Assembly (NCBI GenBank): GCA_963677185.1 | Contig: OY781889.1 | Location: 1,984,001 to 2,048,000, forward strand | Source: G963677185 sp963677185 | GTDB lineage: Bacteria; Bacillota; Syntrophomonadia; Syntrophomonadales; Syntrophomonadaceae | Length of the DNA: 64,000 nt | Direction of reading: 5' to 3' | Part shown: piece by piece, positions 7,361-16,882 of the stretch | How the letters are laid out: the number at the start of each line of letters is the position of its first letter | How positions within the stretch are numbered: the first letter of the stretch is position 1 | Translations under genes and position numbers: made by a program | Notes under the pieces: generated by a model | What the model was told of the DNA's origin: nothing | Database searches by the model: none | What the model saw: the letters and a program-made list of their open reading frames with translations, nothing else

Positions 7361-8753
7361 AGACCAGATCCTTAAAGCTTTAAAATACGAAGACATAAGG
7401 GGAGGCCTGCCAGATAGCATGGAGCTGAAGGTAGGCACGGATTCGCGCAAGATAGGGCCGGGCATGCTGTTTTTTGCCCTTCAGGGCGAGAGCTTCGATG
7501 GTCACAACTATGCAGGATCAGCCATGGAGCAGGGTGCGCTGGCAGCTGTTGTATCCAAGAATCTGGATGAGTTTTCGTTGGCTGGCGAAGGACAGGCGCT
7601 TATTAAAGTACACAATGTGCAGGAGTCTATGCAATCACTGGCCAGGGAGTATTTGAAATGGCACCAGGCTGTGTCCACCGCAGTTACTGGCAGTGTAGGC
7701 AAAACAACCACCAAAGACCTGGCCGCGCACTTCTTGAGCAGCCGATATTGTACTTTAAAGACGAAGGCCAATTTCAACAACGATGTGGGCTTGCCCCTTA
7801 CAGTTTTTGAGCTGCAGGCTGAACACAAGAGAGCCGTTTTCGAGATGGCAATGCGGGGAGCGGGAGAAATAGCCCGGCTGGCAAGAATCGTGCAGCCTAA
7901 ATACGCGATCATAACCAACGCTGCGCCTGTTCATCTCGAAACCCTGGGCAGCCTGGAAGCCATAGCCCAGGCTAAATGCGAGGTGCTGGAATGCCTGGCT
8001 CCTGACGGAGTGGGAATAATTAATGGCGATCAGGAACTGCTTATGAAAACCGCGAAAAAAATACGGCCGGATCTTTTGACTTTTGGCCGTGCTGATAAGT
8101 GCAGCGCCAGGATCGTAGAGGTGACCTGCACCAGGGATGGCATGATGATGGAACTGCTGATCGAAGGACAGCCTCTGTCATTAAAATATCCGGTGCCAGC
8201 GCCGGCGTTGGCGCCTAACTTTGCTGCTGCCGCCCTTTGTGCATATCTTCAGGGAATATCTATAGAAGAGGTGGCGGAAAGCCTGAAAACATTTGAGACT
8301 TCGGATAAGAGGCTTAATATTACGAGCTTTGCCGAAGGCGGAGCTATAATTAACGATAGTTACAACGCCAGCCCGCTATCCATGAGCGCTGCTCTGGAAA
8401 CACTTATTTATAAAGCTGGCGGCGGCCGGGCGGTAGCTGTGCTGGGAGACATGTTTGAACTGGGTGATATAGAGAAGTGTGCCCACCAGGATTTGGGACG
8501 GGAAGCAGCAGCTCGCGGTGTTGATTTGCTGGTATGCATCGGCAAACGAAGCGGAGATATGGCCGAAAACGCCATCGCCAGTGGTATGAAAGCGTCTCAA
8601 GTGCATCATTTTTTAGACCGGGACAGTGCTCAAGACTTTTTAGATAACAGCATCGATAGAAGCGATTTCGTATTGTTCAAGGCTTCGCGGGCTATGCAGC
8701 TGGACCGGTTGGCTGCTCATTTTACCGGTTCAGATGACCGGCAGCGGAGTTAA
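7347..8753 (+). CDS. murF: UDP-MurNAc-tripeptide:D-Ala-D-Ala ligase MurF
   Basis: A 468-residue ligase that adds D-alanyl-D-alanine and completes the UDP-MurNAc-pentapeptide in the cytoplasm. It shows the Mur N-terminal domain (TDSRKIGPGMLFFAL), the P-loop variant TGSVGKTTTKD near residue 113, the FNNDVGLPLT motif, and the C-terminal INDSYNASPLSM and VLGDMFELG motifs typical of MurF. It overlaps the end of murE, implying translational coupling, and ends three bases before mraY. Confidence 0.97.
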   Translation: MQFNRDQILKALKYEDIRGGLPDSMELKVGTDSRKIGPGMLFFALQGESFDGHNYAGSAMEQGALAAVVSKNLDEFSLAGEGQALIKVHNVQESMQSLAREYLKWHQAVSTAVTGSVGKTTTKDLAAHFLSSRYCTLKTKANFNNDVGLPLTVFELQAEHKRAVFEMAMRGAGEIARLARIVQPKYAIITNAAPVHLETLGSLEAIAQAKCEVLECLAPDGVGIINGDQELLMKTAKKIRPDLLTFGRADKCSARIVEVTCTRDGMMMELLIEGQPLSLKYPVPAPALAPNFAAAALCAYLQGISIEEVAESLKTFETSDKRLNITSFAEGGAIINDSYNASPLSMSAALETLIYKAGGGRAVAVLGDMFELGDIEKCAHQDLGREAAARGVDLLVCIGKRSGDMAENAIASGMKASQVHHFLDRDSAQDFLDNSIDRSDFVLFKASRAMQLDRLAAHFTGSDDRQRS

Positions 8754-8756
8754 CTG

Positions 8757-9743
8757 ATGATGGATGCTGCTGCAGTGAGGTTTTTACTGGCGGGTATAAT
8801 TGCCCTGGCCGTGGTTTTAGCCAGTGGACCGATTGTTATTCCATATTTGACTCGTTTGAAGGTTGGGCAGGTTATCCGCGACGATGGACCGCAAAGGCAT
8901 CTGAACAAGGCTGGAACGCCTACTATGGGCGGAATAATGATAATAGCAGGGATCGCGGTTGCCTCCATAATATGCGCGGGCAGCTCCCCTTATGTTCTGG
9001 CTGTGCTGGCAGTGATGCTGCTGCACGGAGCAATCGGCTTTCGCGATGATTATTTAAAGGTTGTCATGAAGCGTTCACTGGGCCTTAAGGCACGGGCCAA
9101 GCTGGCCGCGCAACTGGGCATAAGCCTGCTTTTCATTGCCTTTCTAATCATATACAGCGGGCGCGGAACCGAAATCCTGATTCCTTTTAGCGAAAATTGG
9201 ATAAATCTATCCTATGGATATTATGTACTGGTTATACTGGTGATACTGGCCACTTCGAACACGGTTAACCTGACTGACGGACTGGACGGACTGGTATCCG
9301 GGGTCACCATATGGGTGGCTCTGGCCTATTTGCTGGTTTGTTGGATGGCTCCATTCGATCATATTGCCGACCTCGGAGTAATTGCCCTGGCTATTACCGG
9401 AGGATGCCTGGGATTTCTCTACTATAACCGTCATCCAGCGCGAGTTTTTATGGGTGATACTGGTTCGATGGCTCTGGGAGGAGCAGTGGCGGCCATCGCC
9501 GTGCTCAGTCGTTCCGAAATATTTCTAATGATAATTGGCGGGGTATATGTTCTGGAAGGATTAAGTGATATTATCCAGGTGGCCTATTTCAAAAGAACTG
9601 GAAAGCGGGTTTTCCTGATGGCGCCATTGCATCATCACTTCGAACTCAAGGGATGGAAAGAGACCAAAGTAGTGAGTGTTTTCTGGCTGTCATCTTTTAT
9701 ACTGGCCGGAACTGGCACCCTGGTATACTATTTTAGCGTATAG
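8757..9743 (+). CDS. mraY: Phospho-MurNAc-pentapeptide transferase MraY
   Basis: A 328-residue polytopic membrane enzyme with about ten hydrophobic helices that transfers phospho-MurNAc-pentapeptide to undecaprenyl phosphate, forming lipid I. Diagnostic motifs are GTPTMGG after the first helix, FRDDYLK, the catalytic NLTDGLDGL, FMGDTGSMALGG and the C-terminal HHHFELKGWKE. The two ATG codons at 8757 and 8760 are both possible; GGAG at about 8747 supports the first. It is placed between murF and murD as usual. Confidence 0.97.
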   Translation: MMDAAAVRFLLAGIIALAVVLASGPIVIPYLTRLKVGQVIRDDGPQRHLNKAGTPTMGGIMIIAGIAVASIICAGSSPYVLAVLAVMLLHGAIGFRDDYLKVVMKRSLGLKARAKLAAQLGISLLFIAFLIIYSGRGTEILIPFSENWINLSYGYYVLVILVILATSNTVNLTDGLDGLVSGVTIWVALAYLLVCWMAPFDHIADLGVIALAITGGCLGFLYYNRHPARVFMGDTGSMALGGAVAAIAVLSRSEIFLMIIGGVYVLEGLSDIIQVAYFKRTGKRVFLMAPLHHHFELKGWKETKVVSVFWLSSFILAGTGTLVYYFSV

Positions 9744-9754
9744 GACGTGAAAAA

Positions 9755-11140
9755 GTGGATTTTAATGGCAGGAAGGTCCTGGTAATAGGCCTGGCGATTA
9801 GCGGAACTGCCGCGGTTGACTTGCTTCTGAACCGGGGCGCCGAAGTAGATGGATATGATTACAAGGATACCCGGGAGCTTCAGGAACGAATGGCCGGCGT
9901 TGCTTCCCGGGGAGCTCGTATGTTTACCGGGGACAACTGGCCGCCTTTTGGGGAGAAGGTATACGAACTGGCAGTGGTCAGCCCGGGTGTTCCATTGGAT
10001 GCGCCTATTGTCCTGGCCGCTCTGGCTGGAGGCGTCAGGGTAATTGGCGAACTGGAGCTGGCTTATCTGGCCAAAGACCCCCGGGTCGAAATATATGCCA
10101 TCACAGGGACTAACGGCAAAACGACCACCACCTCCCTGCTGGAACATATATTTCGCAAGTCCGGGCGTCAAGCCATTGCAGGAGGCAATATCGGAGTAGC
10201 GCTGAGCCAGTTGGTGCAGGCTTTTCCAAAGGGATTGATCGTGACTGAAGCCTCCAGTTTTCAGCTCGATACCATCCAAAGCTTTCATGCCCACATTTCG
10301 GGTATTATCAACATTACCCCCGACCATCTGGACCGCCACAAGAATATGATGAATTATATAAAAGCCAAGGCCCAGATTTTTGTAAACCAGGATGAACAGG
10401 ATTTCCTGGTGCTGAATTTTGAAGACAAGGTCGTGCGCGAAATGGCGAACTACGCACGGTCCAACATCGTATATTTTTCTACAGAACGGGTGCTTAACAG
10501 AGGAGTATATGTTCGGGACGGCGTTGTCACTTTTACCTATGGCGATCAGCAGCAGCAAATATGCCCGGTAAAGGAGCTTAGCCTGCGGGGCAAACACAAC
10601 CTGGAAAACATTTTATGTGCAGTGGGAATTAGCTGCCTGGCCGGTCTGGAACCGGAGAGCATCGGCGCTGCTCTCCGTGATTTCCCGGGTGTCAGGCATC
10701 GCCTGGAAGAAATAGCCCTCTTCGAAGGAATACTATATATCAACGACTCAAAAGGCACCAATCCGGATTCTACTATAAAAGCGCTGGAGTCGTTCGAACA
10801 ACCGGTGGTATTAATTGCGGGAGGCCGGGACAAAGGCTCGGATTTCAGCAAACTGTCGCGTCTCATTGCCAGCAATGTCAAGGCACTGGTTCTCCTGGGA
10901 GAAGCTCGGGAAAAAATAAAGCAAGCGGTGCTGGATGAGGGCTTTAAGGAAATATACGAGGTCAGCGATCTGATTGAGGCAGTGGCCCGAAGCCGGGAAC
11001 TGGCGAACAGCGGCGAAGTAGTGCTTTTATCGCCGGCCTGCGCCAGTTGGGATATGTTCAGGAGCTATGAAGAGCGTGGCGATCTGTTTCGCGAGGAAGT
11101 AATGAAAATGATTACCGCTTCACCTAGTGGGGTGAGATAA
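9755..11140 (+). CDS. murD: UDP-MurNAc-L-alanine:D-glutamate ligase MurD
   Basis: A 461-residue Mur ligase that adds D-glutamate to UDP-MurNAc-L-Ala. The N-terminal Rossmann-like UDP-binding domain begins GRKVLVIGLAISGTAAVDLL; the P-loop ITGTNGKTTTTSLLEH is near residue 114; the NITPDHLDRHKNM and INDSKGTNPDST motifs are typical of MurD. GTG start at 9755, 11 bases after mraY, with a weak ribosome site. Two bases separate its stop codon from ftsW. Confidence 0.96.
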   Translation: MDFNGRKVLVIGLAISGTAAVDLLLNRGAEVDGYDYKDTRELQERMAGVASRGARMFTGDNWPPFGEKVYELAVVSPGVPLDAPIVLAALAGGVRVIGELELAYLAKDPRVEIYAITGTNGKTTTTSLLEHIFRKSGRQAIAGGNIGVALSQLVQAFPKGLIVTEASSFQLDTIQSFHAHISGIINITPDHLDRHKNMMNYIKAKAQIFVNQDEQDFLVLNFEDKVVREMANYARSNIVYFSTERVLNRGVYVRDGVVTFTYGDQQQQICPVKELSLRGKHNLENILCAVGISCLAGLEPESIGAALRDFPGVRHRLEEIALFEGILYINDSKGTNPDSTIKALESFEQPVVLIAGGRDKGSDFSKLSRLIASNVKALVLLGEAREKIKQAVLDEGFKEIYEVSDLIEAVARSRELANSGEVVLLSPACASWDMFRSYEERGDLFREEVMKMITASPSGVR

Positions 11141-11142
11141 GC

Positions 11143-12255
11143 ATGAACCTTAAAAAGGGACCAGTTGACCTCTGGCTGCTGACAGCCGTTGTTGTACTGT
11201 TCGGGATCGGCCTGATAATGGTTTTTAGCGCCAGTTCAGCCTATTCTTATAATAATTATTCTGATCCTTATTACGTCATCAAGAAGCAGGCTCAGTGGGC
11301 TATCATTGGGATTATTGCCCTGGCTGCAGCTATTAAGGTGCCTGTTGATTGGCTGAAACGATTGACACCGGCGCTGATGCTGCTGGCCCTGGGTTTACTG
11401 GTCGCGGTTATAGCCGGATTGGGAACCGAAGTTAACGGTTCCACGGCCTGGATCGATTTTAAGATTGGCCGCTTTCAGCCGACCGAGCTGGCCAAGCTGG
11501 CCCTGGTGCTTTATTTGTCCCGCACTCTGTCCACCAACATTGCTTCGGTGAGGAGTTTTAAGGATGGATTGGCATCGAATCTATTTGTTCCGGTTATCGC
11601 AGCGGCTCTTATAATGAAACAGCCAGACCTGGGAGGCCTGTTGATAATTGCAGGAACCGTTTTTGTGATGCTGATTATTGCCGGTTCGCGCCTGGACCAT
11701 CTAAGCCTTATGGCTGGCCTGAGCGGACTGCTGGGCTTTATCTACGTTTATAACTCCAAATTGCGCTGGGAAAGAGTGCAGGTCTTTTGGAATCCATGGA
11801 CTGATCCCGACGGAAAAGGTTTCCAGCCCATTCAAGCCTTGCTTGCTCTGGGTTCAGGGGGGCTGAACGGAGTCGGACTGGGGAAAAGCTCTCAAAAACT
11901 TTTTCACCTTCCCGAACAGCATACGGATTTTATCTTTGCCATACTTGGTGAAGAACTGGGATTTATCGGAGCGTTCACTGTAATCCTTCTGTTTGGAGTC
12001 ATTGCCTGGCGCGGCTACAGAGCTGCGATGAGGTCATCCGATCTCTATATAAGCTTTTTAGCAGCCGGTTTGACGACTATGCTGGTATTGCAGGCCATTG
12101 TCAACATCGCTGTAGTAGTCGGATTGATGCCGGTTACAGGAGTGACCCTCCCCTTTGTTAGTTATGGAGGTTCATCTCTTTTATTCAGCATGCTGGGGGT
12201 GGGTCTTTTGCTAAATGTAACCCGTTATCTCCCTTCCGGAGCAGAGAACCAATGA
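11143..12255 (+). CDS. ftsW: SEDS-family lipid II polymerase FtsW
   Basis: A 370-residue membrane protein with about ten transmembrane segments. SEDS proteins polymerise glycan strands from lipid II together with a class B PBP, here probably the product at 3716-5839. Signature stretches are FSASSAYSY in the first periplasmic loop, FQPTELAKLALVLYLS, QPDLGG, and ALGSGGLNGVGLGKS followed by FIFAILGEELGF; the C-terminal VTGVTLPFVSYGGSSL is also present. The position between murD and murG marks it as FtsW rather than RodA or SpoVE, although these paralogues are hard to separate by sequence alone. Confidence 0.94.
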   Translation: MNLKKGPVDLWLLTAVVVLFGIGLIMVFSASSAYSYNNYSDPYYVIKKQAQWAIIGIIALAAAIKVPVDWLKRLTPALMLLALGLLVAVIAGLGTEVNGSTAWIDFKIGRFQPTELAKLALVLYLSRTLSTNIASVRSFKDGLASNLFVPVIAAALIMKQPDLGGLLIIAGTVFVMLIIAGSRLDHLSLMAGLSGLLGFIYVYNSKLRWERVQVFWNPWTDPDGKGFQPIQALLALGSGGLNGVGLGKSSQKLFHLPEQHTDFIFAILGEELGFIGAFTVILLFGVIAWRGYRAAMRSSDLYISFLAAGLTTMLVLQAIVNIAVVVGLMPVTGVTLPFVSYGGSSLLFSMLGVGLLLNVTRYLPSGAENQ

Positions 12256-13358
12256 AGGTAGCGATTAGCGGGGGAGGCACCGGTGGTCACATTTATCCTG
12301 CTCTGGCGGTGGCTGACGAGATCAGACGGCGCCGGCCGGATGCACAGATTAGCTTTATCGGGTCTCAGGATGGAATGGAAGCAGCCATAGTACCCGGAGC
12401 CGGTTATCCATTTTCAGGAGTGCGTGTAAGCGGGATCAGCCGGGCTTCATGGTGGAAAGCTGCTAAAGCGTTGGTCATGGTGCCAGAGGCTATACGGCAG
12501 GCCGAAAGCCTGCTGCAGGATATAAAGCCTGATCTGGTGCTGGGAACCGGTGGTTATGCGTCGTTTCCAGTATTGACGGCCGCAGTTCGGCAAAAAAGAA
12601 AGACCTTTATCCACGAGCAAAATGCGTTCCCGGGTTTGAGTAACCGACGCCTTGCCAGCCGGGTCGACTGCGTTTTTCTAACCTTCCCGGAGGCTTTGCA
12701 ATACATGAAGCCGCGAAAATACAAGGTTACGGGATTTCCCGTGCGCCGGGAAATCGGCTGCGTGGATGCCAGTACGGCCAGGAATACCCTTAACTTGAAT
12801 GAAAAATTGTTTACCCTGCTGGTTTTCGGGGGCAGTCAGGGGGCACAGAGCATAAACCGGGCGCTGGTGGATTATCTGGAAATTTGCGCAGAGAACCTGG
12901 ATATGCAAGTTCTGTGGGCTTGCGGAAGCGGGCATGAACGCGATATATTGGATTCGCTGAACCAGCGCCTGCCGGATTTACTACGGGAAAGAGTGATACT
13001 TAAAGACTATATTCATGACATGCCTTCGGCCCTGGCGGCCGCTGACCTGGCTCTATGCAGGGCTGGAGCAGGTACTATCAGCGAAGTGGCTCTAGCTGGA
13101 CTGGCTGCCATTCTGGTGCCATATCCATATGCAGCCGAGGATCACCAGCTGAAAAATGCTGTGGCTATCGAACAAAGCGGTGCAGCCGTTGTTATAAGAG
13201 ATCAGGATTTGACCGGTGCTTGCCTGGCCCGCACCATCACCGGATTGCGAAGCGCTTCCGGACGCCTTGCGCAAATGAAGGCGGGAATGAAGTCACTGGC
13301 CAGGCCCCGTGCTTTAGACGAAATTGTTGATACCTTAATGGAAGCCTGTCCGGATTAA
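12252..13358 (+). CDS. murG: UDP-GlcNAc:lipid I N-acetylglucosaminyltransferase MurG
   Basis: A 368-residue GT-B glycosyltransferase that adds GlcNAc to lipid I at the inner face of the membrane, giving lipid II. The N-terminal glycine-rich loop SGGGTGGHIYPALAVADEI is the lipid I/phosphate-binding loop; FGGSQGAQSIN and the RAGAGTISEVALAGLAAILVPYPYAAEDHQ segment form the donor-nucleotide site. The ATG overlaps the ftsW stop by four bases (ATGA). Confidence 0.97.
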   Translation: MKVAISGGGTGGHIYPALAVADEIRRRRPDAQISFIGSQDGMEAAIVPGAGYPFSGVRVSGISRASWWKAAKALVMVPEAIRQAESLLQDIKPDLVLGTGGYASFPVLTAAVRQKRKTFIHEQNAFPGLSNRRLASRVDCVFLTFPEALQYMKPRKYKVTGFPVRREIGCVDASTARNTLNLNEKLFTLLVFGGSQGAQSINRALVDYLEICAENLDMQVLWACGSGHERDILDSLNQRLPDLLRERVILKDYIHDMPSALAAADLALCRAGAGTISEVALAGLAAILVPYPYAAEDHQLKNAVAIEQSGAAVVIRDQDLTGACLARTITGLRSASGRLAQMKAGMKSLARPRALDEIVDTLMEACPD

Positions 13359-13365
13359 GATGTGC

Positions 13366-13383
13366 CTGCGGCCAAGGCCGCAG
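13366..13383. other. Short perfect hairpin between murG and murC
   Basis: CTGCGGCC and GGCCGCAG are perfect inverted arms around AA. It lies 7 bases after the murG stop codon and about 38 bases before murC. No T run follows, so it is not a canonical terminator; it may affect mRNA stability. Confidence 0.5.
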
Positions 13384-13420
13384 CGTTTAGGTAAAACCGA
13401 GGATTGAAGAGGAAATGCTT

Positions 13421-14799
13421 ATGAAACAGCTTGAAGCGAAATGGGTTCATATGATAGGGATTGGCGGGGCCGGAATGAGCGGGATCGCCATGGTTCTGAA
13501 AGAAAACGGCTATCAGGTAAGCGGCTCTGACCTGAAACTCAGTTCCGTAACCGAGCGCCTGGAAAAAATAGGTATAAGAGTATACGAGGGACATCGTTCC
13601 GAACAGTTGGCTCGAGAAGTGGATACAGTGGTCTATTCGAGCGCAGTCCCGGCCAGCAATTCTGAACTGGTTGAAGCACGCGTCCGGGGACTGGCAATTC
13701 TGGGAAGAGGTCAGATGCTGGCCCTGCTCGCTAATTCTCACCGGGCAATCAGCATCGCCGGAGCACATGGCAAAACGACAACTACATCAATGATTGCTAC
13801 GGTGTTGCTGGATAGTGGGCTTGATCCCTCCTTCATTACCGGAGGTGAGCTGCAGAGCAACGGCATGAGCGCCTATACTGGCCGGGGCGATTATTTTGTG
13901 CTTGAAGCAGATGAGAGCGATGGTTCTTTCCTGGAATTATTCCCGTTTATTTCTGTAGTAACAATGTTGAAGACGACCATCTCGACCATTACAAAAGTCT
14001 TCAAGCTTTGCAGAGTGCTTTCGCGCAGTTTCTGGCCCAGACCCGGGAAGGCGGAATGGCTGTCATATGCGGCGATGATCCCTTTCTTCAAAATGCCGTC
14101 ATACCCGAACAGGTACGCCGGATACGCTATGGACTGGACGAAAGCATGGAATACTCGTTGCGGCACTGGCAGGCTGAAGGTACGGGTTCCCGCTTTGAGG
14201 TTCTACGCGAAGGCCGACCGATGGGATGGCTGGAATTGGCCATACCCGGAAAGCACAATGGATTGAACGCCCTGGCGGCAGTGGCCGTAGCCACCGAACT
14301 GGGGGCGGACTTCGGCGCGATCAAGTCGTCACTGAAGAAATTCAAGGGAGCGCGCCGGCGTTTTGATGTGCTTCTGGAAGGGCCGGTAACCGTGGTTGAC
14401 GACTATGCCCACCATCCCACCGAGATTCAAGCTACTATCCTGGCGGCCTGTCAATGTGAGCACCAGCGGCTGGTGGCAGCTTTTCAACCGCATCGATACA
14501 GTCGCACCAGGCAGTTGGGCTCCCGTTTTGGCGGTGCTTTTGTAAATGCAGACCTGGTAGTCATAAGCGGCATTTATTCGGCGGGAGAAAAACCGGAGGA
14601 GGGAATCACCGGCGAAATAATCCACCAGGCCGCGGTTGAATCTGGAGTAAACAGCCGATATATCGCCGATATGGAAAATGTCGAGCTTTTCCTTAAAAAC
14701 GAACTGAAGCCGGGTGATCTTTTATTGATGATGGGAGCCGGAGATATATGGAAGGCAGCTTACAATCTGGCCGAGCACTTTGGGAAAAAGCCGGAATAA
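13421..14799 (+). pseudogene. murC: UDP-MurNAc:L-alanine ligase MurC, interrupted by a one-base frameshift
   Basis: MurC adds L-alanine to UDP-MurNAc, the first peptide step. The N-terminal half (13421 to about 13963) has the MurC opening WVHMIGIGGAGMSGIA and the P-loop AGAHGKTTTTS, then reads FISVVT and loses homology. The remaining half continues in the -1 frame to 14799, with the expected NVEDDHLDHY, the FQPHRYSRTRQL motif and a normal C terminus. Adding one A in ACAATG at 13961-13966 (giving ACAAATG) restores a single frame of about 460 residues, the family length. There is no slippery heptamer, so programmed shifting is unlikely. Because MurC is essential, an assembly or sequencing error is the likeliest reading. 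ATG 13421 fits the GAAGAGGAA ribosome site better than ATG 13415. Confidence 0.9.
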
Positions 14800-14823
14800 G
14801 CGGCGGAGAGGCAGAGACTGGCG

Positions 14824-15570
14824 ATGAGCAAAGGAACAGGTTTCGGACGTCTGGTTGTCAAGCTGCTGCTGTTGATGCTGCTGGCAGTCGGCCTGTATAT
14901 TTATCTGCGGAACAGCGCCTGGTTGAACATAAAAAGTATCGAAGTAAAAGGCAATCGTCAGGTTGCTTCAGGGGAGCTGCAGGAACTATCCGGGGTGGAA
15001 ATCGGTCAAAATATTCTGGAAGCAGATATTTCTGAAGCGGCCCGGGCCATAAGCTATCATCCTATGATTCAAAAAGTGACCATAAGCCGCTCATATCCAG
15101 ATAAAGTAGTGATTACTGTACAGGAACGCAGTTTGTGGGCGGTAGTGCGGTATAAGCAGTCCTTCCTTTGTCTGGACCCTGAAGGTTATTGTATTGATAA
15201 AGCCGCCAGCCTGGATATCGGCTCATATGTATTGATTTCTTTTGATGAGCTTCCCGATTATGTTACCCTGGGAAGGCCCTTCCAGCCCGAGGCGGTCAAG
15301 GCGATCGGCAGTGTGTGGGAAGGATTGAGCGCTTCAGAAAGGGCTGACATATCAGAATTCCATTATATTATGCAGTCCAAGGAGATAACTATTTTTCTGG
15401 TCAATGGCACTGAGATTCGCTTTGGCGACCTGAGCCGGCAAAGTGAAAAAATGGAACTGCTGAAAAAATGCATGGACATGGATACGGAATTCAGAGCTAA
15501 CGACGGAGATGTGATTGAGTACGTTGATCTACGCTTCAAAGGCCAGCCCGTCATTAAGACGAAAACATAG
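14824..15570 (+). CDS. ftsQ: FtsQ/DivIB cell division protein
   Basis: A 248-residue bitopic membrane protein: a short cytoplasmic tail, a transmembrane segment at about 10-28, a POTRA domain (IKSIEVKGNRQVASGELQEL onward, about 38-105) and an FtsQ beta domain. It scaffolds FtsL/FtsB at the divisome. It follows murC directly; the murB gene usually found between them in related genomes is missing. The ATG at 14824 has GGAGAGG at a rather long distance of 12 bases. Confidence 0.9.
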   Translation: MSKGTGFGRLVVKLLLLMLLAVGLYIYLRNSAWLNIKSIEVKGNRQVASGELQELSGVEIGQNILEADISEAARAISYHPMIQKVTISRSYPDKVVITVQERSLWAVVRYKQSFLCLDPEGYCIDKAASLDIGSYVLISFDELPDYVTLGRPFQPEAVKAIGSVWEGLSASERADISEFHYIMQSKEITIFLVNGTEIRFGDLSRQSEKMELLKKCMDMDTEFRANDGDVIEYVDLRFKGQPVIKTKT

Positions 15571-15659
15571 CCTTGATGCTGAAGAAAACCGTAAGTTGAA
15601 AAATGAAGCAGGCTGCACCTGCACCAGGCGAGTAGAACATGCTTGAAGAGAGGATTGTT

Positions 15660-16379
15660 ATGCAGAAACACGGAGCGCAACTTTCAATCGCTATCGTATG
15701 CATAGTGCTGGGATTGCTGATTTCCATGCAATTTCGCACAGCCCAGGATTATTACTCTGGCGCCAGGGTTGAAAGAGCCGAGGATTTGAGCTTGAAACTC
15801 AACACGGTTACTCAAGAACGCGATGTTCTGGCTCAGGAAGTAGTGTCATTACGTGAAAAGCTGGGAAATGTGCCCAGTGGGAGTCCAGATGTCAGCGGAT
15901 TGCAGCAAGAACTGAAAAAGGCCCAGATGATAGCCGGTCTGGCTCCGGTGCAGGGCCCTGGTGTGGTAGTAACTCTGGATGACAGCCTGCGCAGTCCCAA
16001 AGCCGGCGAAAATCCCAACAATTTACTGGTCCACGATACAGATATACTCATGGTGGTCAATGAACTAAAAGCGTCAGGAGCTGAAGCCATAGATGTCAAC
16101 GGCGAGAGGGTAATCGCTATGTCAGAAATCCGCTGTGCTGGAACGACGATACTGGTTAACAGCAATAAGATCGGAGCTCCTTTCATAATCACAGCGATAG
16201 GAGACCCGGATAAGCTGGAAAGCGGCTTGACCTTAAAAGGCGGGTACATGGAGAGCATTAAGCTTTATGGGCTTCAGTCGCAGATAAAAAAGGCTGATAG
16301 TCTATTAGTTCCAGCCTACACCGGTATGTTCAAATTCGTTGAAGGATCCATGGCGGAATCGCAGGAAGGGGTTGAATAG
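15660..16379 (+). CDS. DUF881 family membrane protein (YlxW/YlxX-like)
   Basis: A 239-residue protein with an N-terminal membrane anchor (about 7-25), a coiled coil (about 38-90) and a conserved extracytoplasmic domain containing GPGVVVTLDDS, LVHDTDILMVVNELKASGAEAIDVNGERV and AIGDPDKLESGL. This is the DUF881 family encoded between ftsQ and sbp in many Bacillota; its function is unknown. B. subtilis carries two such genes here, this genome one. The ATG at 15660 is preferred to the ATG at 15639 because AGAGAGGA lies at the correct distance upstream of it. Confidence 0.85.
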   Translation: MQKHGAQLSIAIVCIVLGLLISMQFRTAQDYYSGARVERAEDLSLKLNTVTQERDVLAQEVVSLREKLGNVPSGSPDVSGLQQELKKAQMIAGLAPVQGPGVVVTLDDSLRSPKAGENPNNLLVHDTDILMVVNELKASGAEAIDVNGERVIAMSEIRCAGTTILVNSNKIGAPFIITAIGDPDKLESGLTLKGGYMESIKLYGLQSQIKKADSLLVPAYTGMFKFVEGSMAESQEGVE

Positions 16380-16384
16380 GAGCA

Positions 16385-16717
16385 ATGTGGCTGATAATCA
16401 TATTTTGCCTGCTAACCGGCCTGCTTATAGGATTTGTTATGCCTTTTATCGTCCCGCTTTTATATATGAAATATTTGTCCATCGCCATTCTCGCCGGTCT
16501 TGATTCCATTTTTGGAGGAATCAGGTCCTACATGGAAGATTCATTTGACAACACGGTATTTATTACCGGCTTCTTTGCCAATACTTTGCTGGCGGTAGGG
16601 CTTTCCTATTTAGGCGATCAAATTGCCCTGGAGCTATACCTGATTCCCATAGTCGTTTTTGGCGTGCGAATATTCCAGAATTTGTCTATAATCAGACGCT
16701 ATTTGCTTAAAAAATAA
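16385..16717 (+). CDS. sbp: Small basic protein Sbp (DUF1290)
   Basis: A 110-residue, very hydrophobic protein with three membrane segments and a basic C terminus (RRYLLKK). The central MKYLSIAILAGLDSIFGGIRSYMEDSFDN is the conserved core of the DUF1290/Sbp family. The gene lies 5 bases after the DUF881 gene, as in B. subtilis ylxX-sbp. Its role is unknown; the locus links it to division. In B. subtilis ftsA comes next, but here ftsZ follows directly. Confidence 0.88.
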   Translation: MWLIIIFCLLTGLLIGFVMPFIVPLLYMKYLSIAILAGLDSIFGGIRSYMEDSFDNTVFITGFFANTLLAVGLSYLGDQIALELYLIPIVVFGVRIFQNLSIIRRYLLKK

Positions 16718-16814
16718 GGACTGCGGAAAAGCCAAAAAATTTCCCGCATTCTTGATAAATTGATACATTTTATACTTTTTCTTTGTTTTTACGTATCTTT
16801 GTGCTATCATTTTG

Positions 16815-16882
16815 TATAATGTATCTATATATATGTATGCCCGAGAACAAGCTGATTATCAGTAGTTCATATTGAACTACTG
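16815..16882 (+). promoter_or_regulatory. Putative ftsZ promoter -10 and leader palindrome
   Basis: A perfect TATAAT at 16815-16820 sits in an AT-rich stretch, with no convincing -35; an alternative is TTGTTT with TATCAT about 16 bases on. Some 40 bases downstream, CAGTAGTTCA and TGAACTACTG form a perfect 10-bp inverted repeat with a TAT loop (16860-16882). No T run follows the palindrome, so it is more like an operator or leader hairpin than a terminator. The ftsZ start is about 60 bases further on. Confidence 0.5.

Noticed and set aside
13955..13970. Programmed -1 ribosomal frameshift in murC
   Set aside because: The site GTAGTAACAATG has no X XXY YYZ slippery heptamer, no obvious upstream SD stimulator, and MurC is not known to be made this way.
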